DNA of 64,000 nucleotides from Primula veris (taxonomy: Eukaryota; Streptophyta; Magnoliopsida; Ericales; Primulaceae): the NCBI GenBank assembly GCA_963682055.1, contig OY821740.1:7751314-7815313 (forward strand), written 5' to 3'. A program made the translations under genes and the position numbers. The notes under the pieces are model-generated. The model was not told the origin of the DNA and ran no database searches. It saw nothing but the letters and a program-made list of their open reading frames with translations. Positions 48,786-59,527 of the stretch are shown one piece after another; positions within the stretch are counted from its first letter, which is position 1, and each line of letters opens with the position of its first letter.

Positions 48786-49361
48786 CAGTAGAACCTTCCT
48801 ATAAGAATACTTCATATAGTAATTACTCTATATAGAAATAAAAATTATCGATCCCAACTCGAGATCACTTATAAATCGGATTAACCTTCATATTATAATA
48901 ATTCATAATTTTTTAAGGTCTCACCTTAAAATATTATATACTTCTATATAGTGATAAATAACATAAAATTATATATATGTAATTTGTTAATACGGTTTTC
49001 TATGCTAAATTATACATAGTGTTTATAAGATTTAGATTGATTTCCATTTCTCCAGATACATATACTCGATTTTCTAAATAACTATGTACTTAATTATTAT
49101 TTTTAAAATTAATGAGTTTATTATATCATGATTTTTCACCTCTTTTAATTCATGTCAGCGTGTGTTTATCTAGTTAAAGTAAAAATATGTACTTATATTT
49201 GTGCTACTTAGTGGGAAAATGTATACATTTATCTTGTATTATACAAAATATATATTTAAATAAAATTATATTGTTTATATATAAACCTCTACTTAAGAAT
49301 AACCTCTATATAGTAATTTTTTTTTTTATCCCGAGTTTATGACTGTATAGAAGTTCTACTG
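48786..49361. mobile_element. Emigrant-like MITE (Tc1/mariner-pogo type), 576 bp
   Basis: The left end is CAGTAGAACCTTCCTATAAG. The right end, reverse complemented, is CAGTAGAACTTCTATACAGT. Both abut a TA dinucleotide, the Tc1/mariner target duplication. The end sequence is very close to the Emigrant family of plant MITEs. There is no ORF. It lies in the upstream flank of the orphan FBD promoter. Confidence 0.75.
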
Positions 49362-49469
49362 TAGTAAAGAAATTAATAAATTGATTTTTCAGAAACATTT
49401 TGCGTTACCGTTTACCGTATGGTTCCTCTTATTCATTTGCCAATATCCTTCCACTGATAGTGAAAGTTA

Positions 49470-49615
49470 ATCAGATATACTGTCTCTTACAAAAATAAGT
49501 AAAAAGTAAGGGAACATTTGTGTGATTTCGTTCAGAAAATATAAATACACTTTATACACAGTCTCATTCTCTCTCCATATATAGTAATATAGTATTAGCG
49601 GAAAACTCGGTTCCT
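49470..49615 (+). promoter_or_regulatory. Orphan copy of the F-box/FBD promoter
   Basis: The block gtaaaaagtaagggaacatt, then cactttatacacagtctcat, a CT tract (49565-49580) and agcggaaaactcgg parallels the promoters at 36760 and 41395. In those genes an F-box start codon follows at once. Here the sequence jumps straight to a degenerate LRR block (ttcctcgtctttcatgctat), so the F-box exon has been deleted. Confidence 0.6.
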
Positions 49616-49930
49616 CGTCTTTCATGCTATGGGTATTTTAATCTCTGTGAATATTTTGTTTGTGCTTATATATTAGTCCTCAACCCTACTTTTTTCATGA
49701 TGTTGAGAATATTTCTAAGTTTCTTTATATTGTTTCTCATGTTCAACGTCTTTATTTATCGCTGTGTTTAATGGAGGCAAACTTGTGTTTTTTGCCCTAA
49801 TCATTTCCTTGTTTTACTCCATTTTTCTCGAATTATTGTTGCTTTACGAGGATATACTTAACGAGCAATATCATTTAATCCATCGGCCTTGTATTAACTT
49901 TTAGACTTGGCTATAGGAAACTACCTACTT
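49616..49930 (+). pseudogene. LRR relic fused to the orphan promoter
   Basis: It matches 44170-44470 and 46577-46920 (catgatgttgagaatatttc, then ttttagacttgg). Multiple stops in all frames. It separates the orphan promoter from the open fragment at 49941. Confidence 0.65.
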
Positions 49931-49940
49931 TACTCCTTTT

Positions 49941-50183
49941 GTGGATTATTTAAATGTTATGGAGAACTGGAGACGGACCTTGCTAATGAAGGCTGATCAC
50001 ACGCGCTTAGTGGAAGAGATGACAAGAGAGAAGACGGTATCCTTGGTTGATAAATTAGTTTTGGAGTGTGAATTTCAGTGGCAAAGTGTTTGGGAAGCGA
50101 ATGAGGAGAAAAGAGCACATTCGGAGCGTTTGTCTTTGTTTCGTAAGCTAGAAGGGGTTTCTGTGCATCAGCGGCGAGGTTGA
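49941..50183 (+). pseudogene. Unidentified charged coding fragment, second copy (open)
   Basis: An 80-residue frame: MDYLNVMENWRRTLLMKADH, then LVEEMTREKTVSLVDKLVLE and QWQSVWEANEEKRAHSER, ending HQRRG. It is rich in Glu, Lys and Arg and probably helical. The broken relative at 44410-44740 shares the reading frame, which suggests real coding ancestry. I do not recognise the family and give no function. The start is uncertain; the frame may be an internal exon. Confidence 0.4.
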
Positions 50184-50329
50184 TTAATAATAACAATCCT
50201 AGAGACGTTGTTACTGAAGTGTTCCAAAGGTAAAAGGCAAAAAACAAGAAAGTAATGATGTTAAGATCAGAACTCATGAAAAGGCTTTGCATGTGAAGCT
50301 TTAAATCCAATGTGCTCTTTGTTTTGCAT

Positions 50330-51045
50330 TTTTTTTTCTTCAGATTAAGCGTGTATATAAAGCTAAAGGCTCGAACAATGTCCGAAAGCTACAACGAAGT
50401 CATAGGAAAGAAAGCGCCTCATCGAAGGAATGATGGGCCTAACCTCCAAGAATTACAAATAAACTTATTTCTAGAATTGTTTTTTACATTTTTGAATTTT
50501 TTTCAAACTACTCGCAGCAAACACCCCAATCTCCTTTATAATATTTCCGATAGTGGATTTAATTTCTCGATACAATCTAGATTTGCTTTCGCGCCATATA
50601 CAATATACCATAGAAGCAATAATGATACCAATTAACGAGTCGGACACCGTGTTTCGTTTGAAGTGAGCATTAACCCATTTTACCCAAAACTCCAAGATCC
50701 ATTTTGCTCTACCAAACCGGACTTTGATAGGATAATACGTCAAATACGCCAAGAGAAAAAACAGTCAAATACGCCGAGAGAAAAAATAGTCAAAGAAGAG
50801 GTGGTCTCTTGTCTCGGAATGATGGTAACAAAGCTTACATCGGTTCACTTGTACCAACCCCATTCTTTGTAAACGATAGAGAGACGGTTTAGACAAGTTA
50901 GGCAAAGGATAAAGCTACATTTTGGGGGAATATTACGAGACCAAACAAACCGAGTCCAACACTTTATCGGTTTACGGATTCGAATAGCTCTATATGTCGA
51001 TTTAACCGTGTAATCAACGGTGGGCAACAGACGTCAAGCATTACT
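50330..51045 (-). mobile_element. 5'-truncated LINE, minus strand, with 14-bp target duplication
   Basis: The direct repeat TCTTTGTTTTGCAT flanks the insert at 50316-50329 and 51046-51059. A T run at 50330-50337 is the poly(A) tail read on the plus strand. Minus-strand frames encode the C-terminal part of a LINE reverse transcriptase polyprotein: YTVKSTYRAIRIRKP, RFVWSRNIPPKCSFIL and CLNRLS (zf-RVT domain, 50845-51027), ETRDHLFFD near 50800, then SLIGIIIASMVYCIWRESKS (50471-50752). Frames are broken, and a roughly 26-bp tandem duplication lies at 50740-50790. The unoccupied paralogous site is visible near 44845-44885. Confidence 0.85.
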
Positions 51046-51190
51046 TCTTTGTTTTGCATGTTGATGCTTGTAGTTGTATAGGTTCTAGCTAGTTCTGTAG
51101 AATGATTCTGTTAGGACCAGATTTTTGCTCTAAATACTATTTGTTGTCTATTGGTTTACAGTAAATAATCCTAACTGCTTATTAAGAACT

Positions 51191-51347
51191 AAGACAGTGT
51201 TGTTAGATTTCAAGCAATGTTGCAACCTCAGTTACAACCCGCTAAGACAGTGTTGTTAGGTTTCAAGCAATGTTGCAACCTCAGTTACAACCTACTAAGG
51301 CAGCGTTGTTGGTTTCAAGTAATGTTGCAACCTCAGTTGCAACCACA
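51191..51347 (+). repeat. Three tandem 53-bp units in the 5' LTR
   Basis: Each unit contains aagacagtgttgttagg, caagcaatgttgcaacctca and gttacaacc. The same triple occurs in the 3' LTR at 61307-61463. Confidence 0.9.
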
Positions 51348-51909
51348 GTTTCAACCTGCTGTTCTGCAGGATTCTGTCTAGTTCTGTAATTCTGCATTAC
51401 TATTCTTTAATGTCAATTATTTGTTTAAAGTATGCAGGATATATTCTCATATGCTCTTAAAAGTTTAGTTCGTTTATATTGAGAATATTAAAGTAATAAG
51501 GAAAGATGTTTCCTAAAAGATATAAGGAGATTAGTTTATAAAGATATGTTTCCTTTAGATATGTAAATTTATATCTCTATTCTTATAATCTTTATCACTT
51601 GTTTCAATCTTTGTTTCTTATAAAATTCAGTATGATTCGTTTTAAAATTGAATGAAATATGGAGTTAATGTTTCATATGTGTTGAACATAGAGTTCAATA
51701 ATGATTTTGATTATTACTTCGATTATGCGTTTAATGATTTTACGATTTCGATGATATAACTCTTGTCTTGTCCAAAAATAGAAAACGTATATTTCAGGTC
51801 TTTAAATGATAGAGCATTCAATAACGAAGCCATAGGTTCAAGCGGAACCAAAATCGGAGCTAAAACGAAGGAGTTATGAGCATTCGAAGATTTACGGGAC
51901 CAGGATTAC

Positions 51910-52060
51910 AGTCGACCGATCGACTGGACAAAAACGACCGATCGTTTTTGATCCAATTTCTTCCAGAGAGTCCAGTATAAAAACGACCGATCGTTTTCAG
52001 AAAACGACCGATCGTTTTCTTTAAAACGACCGATCGACTGTAGAAAACGACCGATCGTTT
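51910..52060. repeat. Array of six CGACCGATCG motifs
   Basis: The motif, mostly as AAAACGACCGATCGTTTT, occurs near 51913, 51934, 51983, 52005, 52027 and 52048. It is nearly palindromic. The spacing is irregular, about 20-50 bp. Confidence 0.85.
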
Positions 52061-52868
52061 TCTGCAGTTTTCGAAAACAGCTTTTCAGCTTATTCTGGAA
52101 AAGAGCTGTAAAAACTTCCAACGGTCATAACCCAGAAAAACAGACTTTGCTGTTATATAAACCACCCCAATCTCTCTCCTAAACAACCAATCACAATATC
52201 TATTAACATCCTTCAACCTCTCTCATAAAAACCCTAAAATCACCATTTTGGTGAATATATTCGAGAAAGAGGGAAATCAAAGAAAAGGAGATTCAAGCTC
52301 GATCATCATCAACAACTCACCAATTAGCTTTTTAAGAAGCAATTAGAATCATGAGCGAAGTTACATTTTTGTAACTAAATTTGTATCGAGTGTTTTATAA
52401 ACTCAATTGTGAGCGAGTGAACGGGTAGAGGCTTTGTAAGCAAGTGAAGCTTAAAAGCTCTAGGTTTTTTCATTCGGGTACTCATAAATTGAGGGGGAGT
52501 CGTAGACTCGTAGACGTGTTCTCTTGCACTTGTATCAAGAGTAGGAACCCCGGATAGAGGGTGAGTCAATCGGTCGATTGAGCTCAATAGGATTTGTAAT
52601 ATCCGCAAGAACATTTTTAGTGAAATACTCGGTAGTACCGAGGAGAGGACGTAGGCGCGTTTGCCGAACCTCTATAAATCGCGGGTGTCAATTCCTTTCC
52701 CTTACTTTTACTTTACGCAACTTATTTTATTGCTTATTTTCTTGTTTGCGTTAAGTAATTCTAGCAATTCTTTAACTCTTGTTATAACGCTTAAGCTTAG
52801 AATTGCATTAGTTGGGTGTTAGTTGCTTAGATTTTTAATTAGGCGAAAATCGCCATAAACCTTATTCA

Positions 52869-52893
52869 CCCCCCCCCCCCCCCCCCCCCCCCC
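52869..52893. repeat. 25-base C homopolymer
   Basis: An uninterrupted run of C close to the 3' end of the solo LTR. The length may be affected by sequencing or assembly. Confidence 0.8.
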
Positions 52894-53566
52894 TAAGGTT
52901 AGCACACGGGCCAACAATATGTATATTTAAAGATATTATCTCTAAAAAGATATTATCTTATATGTTTCCTTGTTAAAGGAAAAGACTAACTCCTATTTCC
53001 AAGCTAGTTATTAAACATGTTTTGTGCTATTGGAATCAATCCTACGCTGAAGAGACTTGTGTTACATGGAAAGATTAAAGCCAATCAAAAGAGTCAAAGC
53101 AATCATAAAAGATCTTGAAGACAAGAAGATTGTTTTTACTTATATAAATAGCTGATAACCTAGCTTATAAAAAGGTGTGTGTTCTAAATTATAAAGAACT
53201 CATTCTTGAGAGAATACACAATGAGCTTTAAAAAGAAAACAATGGTGGGATGCCATTGATTTTAAGTGATAGTTATAGAGTAGGAGCAATATGAGATAGG
53301 CAGAAAAACCTAGAGGGAGTCTAAGAGTTTTTCATTAAGAATTGAATCCTATATTGTAAGCTTTTTATAATATCATAATCTGGGTAAGTGTCCCAGAGAC
53401 GTAACCCAGTTGGGTGAACTCCTTTGTTAAATGTACGTGTGATTTACTTCAAGTACATTTAAATAAACTGTTCTGTCCATTAATACACTTGGTTCCAACT
53501 GTGGTTGCAACATCACTTGGAACCTAACTGCAAAACTGCAACTAGAACAGCGGATAGGAATTTCAA

Positions 53567-53580
53567 TTGGTATCAGAACT
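53567..53580 (+). promoter_or_regulatory. Primer-binding site of the copia element
   Basis: TTGGTATCAGAACT begins one base after the LTR end. TGGTATCAGA is the usual plant copia site complementary to the 3' end of initiator methionine tRNA. Confidence 0.85.
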
Positions 53581-53624
53581 TCACACTAGACCTTACTTAG
53601 TGTGGATCCTGTGTTCTGGTAAAA

Positions 53625-56600
53625 ATGGACTTAATGAGGGAAGGAAACGCATTCAACAAACCACCATTGCTTGAAGGAGGAGTTAACTATGGAGTGTGGA
53701 AAATAAGAATGAGATCTTTCATCAAACAACAAAATGAAAAAGCATGGAAAACAGTGTTGTATGGTTGGGAGCTTCCAACAGCAATTGATGGTGAAGGTGA
53801 ACTGGTTTATGTACATGAAGACAGATGGTCTGCTGATGAGGACAGAAAATCAAGTGCAAACTCCACAGCAATAAACTTAATCTTTGCTGGTGTAACTCTC
53901 AGTGTGTTCATGTATATCTCTCATTATGAAACTGCCAAAGAGGCATGGGATATTTTACAAATAACATTTGAAGGAACTGTTAAAGTTAAAGCTTTTAAAC
54001 TCCAACAGTTAACTACTCAATTTGAAAACTTAAGAATGGAGGAAGATGAAACCATTGAACAGTTTAATGGTAGAATTTGTCATATTGCACATCAAGCTGG
54101 AACCTTAGGTGAAAAATACAGTGATGCCAAACTTATTAAGAAAACTCTAAGGTCACTTTCAGAAAGGTTTGAGATAAAGGTTACTACTATTGAAGAATCA
54201 ACAGACTTAGATAATCTTAAACTTGAAGAACTTATAGGAAATCTAAGCACTCATGAGCTAAAATTCTTCAAACAAAAGAGACCAGAAAAAGGAATAGCCT
54301 TTCAAGCTAAAAAATCTGAATCTAAGGTCTGTGAGAAAGTGAGTGATGAAGAACAGCTAGCCTTCTTTGCTAAAAAGGTTTACAAAAAGTTTTATAAGAA
54401 AAAACAGAATGATACTGGAACATCCAAAAACTTTCAAAAAAGGGATAATCAATTTAAGTCAGAATCTAGGTTTAACAATAATTCTACAGGGAAGTGGAAT
54501 CCTAAAGAGAAGGATAACAAAGATTACAAGCCTAGAGAAATTCAATGCAGAGAATGTAGAGGTTTTGGTCACATTCAGTCTGAGTGTGCAAATACTTTAA
54601 AAAGGAACAAAAATGCTTATATAACCACTCACAGTGATAGTGATTCTGAGAGCAACAGTGATGAAGAGGATGATTCTAACTTTGTTAATTTTATGGGAAT
54701 AATCACTGAAAAAGAACTTACCTATGAAAGTGACTGTGAGTCTGTTTCAACCATAGTTACAACTGCTCTTAAAACCTATAGCAGTGATGAGGAAGAACCT
54801 TCTGATGAAAACATTACTCAACAATATCTTGTCCTTTATGAAAAGTATCAATGCCTGAGTAAGCAATCCTTGATCTTGAACAAACTTAATGTTAATCTAA
54901 AGGATGAAGTTAAAAGTCTCACTGAGCAACTTAACAAACAACTAGTTGAACTTACTGAAACTAAAAAGAAAATAAAACTGCTGAATGTTTCTGCCTCAGA
55001 AAAATTAGATGACATGCTGTCTTACTCCAGAGGCTCTAAAGATAACAGTGGCTTAGGTTATTATGGCTATGAAAACACTGGAAAAACCACCTTTGTTAAA
55101 GCTCTTGTTAAAACTGAAACTCATGTTATTGACAATAATGATAGAAGTACAGTTGCAACCAGAAATGGAACCACAGTTGCAATCAAGAAAAAACTGAATA
55201 GCTTTGAGGTTAAATCTAATTTTAGAATTAAACTGTGTAACTTCTGTAAAAGATCTGGTCATTTAGAAATCCAGTGTTATCTAAAGAGGAACAGAAAGTA
55301 TATTTCTCAGAAAAACTGGTTGGCTTCTTTTGATAAAAAAATGAACTGGGTATGGAAAGTTAAGAAAAGATCTACCTCAATTACTAATAACAAAGCTGTC
55401 ATTACTTCTTTAAATGTTGTTACTTCTAATGATTGGTATTTTGACAGTGGTTGCTCTAAGCACATGACAGGTACTGCAAGTTTCCTTAAAAATGTCATTA
55501 GTCTTACAGGAAACACTGTTGTGTTTGGAGGTGGAGATACAAGTAAAATTGTTGGTAAAGGAACCTTAAACAAACCTGGAATGCCTGTTATTACTGATGT
55601 TTTTCTTATAGATGGTCTAAAAGCCAATCTTATTAGCATTAGTCAATTGTGTGACAACAAGATGATTGTTAAGTTTAACAAAGATAAGTGTCTTATTACT
55701 GATCTTAATAATGATTTGGTCATGACTGGAGTTAGGTTAGCAAACAGCTGCTATGTTTTTGAAAAAGCTGAAAAAGAATTGCCTCAGAATAGGTGTAATC
55801 AAGCTATTACTAACAATATTGATATTTGACATAAAAGGCTTGGTCATGTGAATTATAAAACATTGGATAAGCTTGTTAAGGAAGAATTGATAAAAGGAAT
55901 TCCTAAGCTGAGTTCTAAAACTCAAAGTGTGTGTGGTGACTGTGCAATAGGCAAGCAAACAAAGAGTATTCACAAAAGTACTAGTCAAATCTATACTAAG
56001 AGAGTCCTAGAACTCCTTCATATTGACTTAATGGGTCATATGCAAACTGCTAGTATAGGTGGTAAGAAGTACATTTTGGTAGTTGTAGATGATTTTTCTA
56101 GATACTCTTGGGTAGTGTTTTTAAAAGATAAATCTGAAACTTTTGAACTCTTTAAAATTCTGTGCTTAAAACTGCAAATTGAAAAAGGTTCCACCAGTGG
56201 AAAAATTGCTAGGGTCAGAAGTGATCATGGAACTGAGTTTGAAAACAGCAAGTTTAGAGATTTTTGCAACTCCTTAGGTATAAGTCATGAGTTCTCTGTA
56301 CCAAAGACTCCACAGCAAAATGGCATAGTTGAAAGAAAGAATAGAACCATTCAGAAAATGGCTAGAGTTATGCTCAATTCTAAGAAACTTGCCAACAGAT
56401 TTTGGGCTGAAGCTGTTAACACTGCTTGTCATATTGTTAATAGAGTATACATTATTAAAGGCACTACCATGACTGGTTATGAAATATGGAAAGGTAGAAA
56501 ACCCAATGTTAAGTATTTTCAAGTTTTTGGGTGTGTATGTTACATTCTTAGAGATAGAAAACATCTTGGTAAATTTGACTCTAAGATTGATAAAGGGATT

Positions 56601-58553
56601 TTTCTTGGTTATGCTCAGAATAGTAGAGCTTTTAGAGTCTTTAATCAAAGAACAAACTGTGTTATGGAATCTTATAATGTGTTATTTGATGATTTAAAAG
56701 ATATGGATGAGACTACAGGTGATGATGAAGAGTCAGAAATGACAGGAAAAGAAACTGGAGAAAGTCAGCAAACAAGCAGTCCAACAGTGGTTGGAAGTCC
56801 AGTTGCAACTGAGGTTGAAACCGAGGTTGAAACCCAGAATACTGCTGAGTCTGAAGAAGAAGAAGAAAGTTCTCATATTCAATCAACTAGCAAGCCTCGC
56901 TATGTAAGGACTCAAAAAAATCATTCTCTTGACAATGTCATAGGAGAAGTTGCTTCAGGCATGAAAACCAGAGGTAAAAGAAATAATGTTGTTCACTTTG
57001 CTTGTTATATTTCTCAGTTAGAACCTAAGAATATAAAAGAAGCTTTAGAAGATAGTGAATGGATTTTAGCTATGCAAGATGAACTGTCTCAATTTGAGAG
57101 AAATGATGTATGGACTTTAGTACCCAGACCTTCTAATATAAATATTATAGGGACTAAATGGATCTTTAGAAATAAAAGTAATGAAGATGGAGTAATTATC
57201 AGGAATAAAGTCAGGTTGGTAGCTCAGGGTTATACACAAATTGAGGGAATTGGTTTTGATGAAACCTTTGCTCTTGTAGCTAGAATTGAATCTATTAGAA
57301 TGCTACTCTCTCTTGCATGTCTGTATGATTTTAAATTGTTTCAACTTGACATTAAGAGTGCTTTTCTAAATGGTGTGATTAATGAAGAAGTTTAAGTTTG
57401 TCGACCTAAGGGATTTGAAGATCCTAAATTCCCTGAACATGTCTTTTTACTGAAAAAGGCCTTGTATGGTTTAAAGTAAGCTCTTAGAGCTTGGTATGAT
57501 AGATTAACCAAGTTCTTAATTGAAAAAGGTTTCAACAGAGGGGGAGTTGATAAAACTCTGTTTACTAAGAAAACTACAAGGGATATTATCATTGCTCAAA
57601 TCTATGTTGATGACATAGTGTTTGGTTCCACTTCTGATAATAGGATAGATGAATTCATTTCTGATATGAAGAATGAATTTGAAATGAGTGGTGGAGTTGA
57701 ATTAACTTACTTTCTAGGATTGCAAGTTAAACAGAATGAAAAAGGCATTTTTCTATGTCAGAGTAAGTATGCTGATAATCTTGTTAAGAAGTTTGGTCTA
57801 AGTGAGAGTAAAGAGAAAAGAACCCCTATGAGTACCACTTTAAAACTGTCCAAAAATGATAAGGGTAAGAATGTGTGTCCAAGTCTCTACAGGTCCATGA
57901 TTGGAAGTCTCCTTTATTTAACTGCTAGTAGACCAGATCTTTGCTTAAGTGTAGGAGTTTGTGTCAGGTATCAGGCAAATCCTTTATAACCTCACCTTCT
58001 AGCTGTCAAAAAGATTTTAAAGTATGTAAAAGGTACAATTCATCTAGGTCTATGGTATTCTAAAGACACAAACCATTTTCTTGTTGGCTATTGTGATGCT
58101 GATTGGGCAGGAAATATAGATGATAGAAAGAGTACTTCTGGTGGTTGTTTTTATTTTGGGAACAACCTTGTTTCTTGGTTTAGTAAAAAGCAAAATTGCA
58201 TCTCATTATCTACTGCTGAGGCAGAATATATTGCAGCTGGAAGTGGATGTACTCAACTCATTTGGATGAAACAGATGCTTAATGATTATAGTGTTAAACA
58301 AGAAATATTAACTTTGTTTTATGATAACAAAAGTGCTATAGATTTGGCAAAGAATCTAGTTCAACATTCTAGAACTAAACATATTGATCTAAGGCATCAT
58401 TTTATCAGAGAACTAGTTGAAGGAAAAACCTTAATTTTAGAACATGTTTCAACTGAAAGACAATTAACAGATATTTTCACAAAGCCCCTTAATACTAATA
58501 AATTTGAATCTTTAAGAAGTGATATAGGGGTATGTCACTATGGATCTAATTGA
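53625..58553 (+). pseudogene. Copia gag-pol frame with four in-frame stops
   Basis: One frame of 1642 codons carries all domains in order. Gag (residues 1 to about 250) is followed by a CCHC knuckle CRECRGFGHIQSEC (about 308) and a second, CNFCKRSGHLEIQC (about 538). Protease has the active site DSG (607). Integrase has an HHCC finger, then D, D and E seen in HIDLMG, SDHGTEFEN and ERKNRT. Reverse transcriptase shows TKWIFRNK, DIKSAFLNG and YVDDIVFGS. RNase H shows DADWAGNIDDRKSTSGG and LSTAEAEYIAA, ending at TGA 58551. Stops interrupt it at 55827 (TGA), 57393, 57477 and 57987 (TAA). The frame is the same on both sides of each, so there is no frameshift. This copy cannot make a full polyprotein unless stops are read through. 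Confidence 0.92.
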
Positions 58554-59527
58554 ATACTCTTGCTATGTATGTCTATTTTGAGTACCTTTAATACTTTTTA
58601 TTTCTAGAGGTAAGTCTTGATTGAGCTTTGAAGTTTTTATCTTGAAAAAGCCGCTTTTTGGTGTCTCAAAAACAGATGTGAGGTAACTTGTCTTAAAACC
58701 TCTCTGGTAATAGAGTTGCAAGCACAAAGTGCACTTTTTTCATAATGGTTGCAAGTTTAGTTGCAACTCCAGTTGAAACCACATGCTCGTAATACTGGTT
58801 GCAAGCTCAGTTGCAACACCAGTTGAAACCCCATACTCATAACACTGAAAAATTCAGTGATTGTCCTAAGGTTGTTGTACCATCTATGTTTTACATAATA
58901 GTGAACTACTAAAATGAAAAAGCCAAGACAAAGTCTTGTTATTTTTGACATCACTTATACTCTTTCCTTGCTGAGATCATCAAATTAGTTTTTGTGTAGA
59001 GATGAAAATGAATTTGCTCAATTTAAGCTCTTAAAATCTAATTTCTATTAAAGTTATTCTGTGATAAACATATCTTCTTGAGTAAATTGCTAGATTCCTG
59101 TTTTTCAATAGATTAAATATCTTGTTTTATTGCTATCTTCTCTTGATTCAAGTCAAAATTTCCTTAAAATCTTCAACTACTTAGAATTCAAAATTTTGGG
59201 TAAATCTGTTTACAAGGAATGTTTATCTATATTATTTGCTGGATTTATCTTTTTGAAAACTGTTTCCTTCGTGATTTCAGTGTGTTTAAATTTCTGTTGG
59301 TAAGATATTTCCTTAATTCTAGCAAAATCTGTTTCAAAATTGATTTGAGTGTATCTTTTTCTAATTGTAAAAAGATTTGGACTTAATTGCTATTTATACT
59401 AATCTTTTTTATCCCAAATCAGTAACAATATCATAATTACTCTCTCTCTCTTTCTATTAAACAGAACCCTAAGTTAGTTGAAACCCACTGCGAAGTTCCA
59501 AGTCCAGTTGCAACCCTAGTTGAAACC
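58554..59527 (+). other. Noncoding spacer between pol and envelope-like ORF
   Basis: Apart from the 50-bp tandem repeat I see no ORF of note. The last 60 bases before the next start codon again carry GTTGAAACC and GTTGCAACC motifs. A CT tract lies at 59442-59456. Confidence 0.6.
58745..58848 (+). repeat. 50-bp tandem repeat between pol and the envelope-like ORF
   Basis: Two adjacent units of the form ggttgcaagtttagttgcaa, then ccagttgaaaccacat. They share the GTTGCAAC/GTTGAAAC motif that recurs through the element. Confidence 0.85.

Larger units (their letters stand above)
51680..52916. mobile_element. Solo LTR (1237 bp) nested in the 5' LTR
   Basis: It starts TGTTGAAC and ends GGCCAACA, with TG...CA termini and short inverted TGTTG/CAACA. 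It is flanked by the 5-bp direct repeat ATATG (51675-51679 and 52917-52921). The 3' LTR lacks it at the matching point (61789-61795). Inside are an array of CGACCGATCG motifs (51913-52055), a TATA-like tgttatataaacc near 52153 and a 25-base C run (52869-52893). No internal coding region remains, as after LTR-LTR recombination. It probably belongs to a copia family. Confidence 0.85.
51109..53565 (+). repeat. 5' LTR of the copia element (interrupted by a solo LTR)
   Basis: Without the inserted 1237 bp and its 5-bp duplication it is 1215 bp, against 1213 bp for the 3' LTR. It begins TGTTAGGACCAG and ends CGGATAGGAATTTCA. The TATATAAATA at 53141-53150 (and 62012-62020 in the 3' LTR) is a candidate TATA box. 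The two LTRs differ at a modest number of positions, so insertion is not very recent. Confidence 0.9.

Noticed and set aside
51906..52121. Minus-strand ORF with repeated ENDRSF peptides.
   Set aside because: The peptide repeat is simply the translation of the CGACCGATCG array in the solo LTR.
53825..53850. ctgatgaggacagaaaa resembles a hammerhead core.
   Set aside because: No stem II can form between the two core parts, and it lies inside the gag coding sequence.
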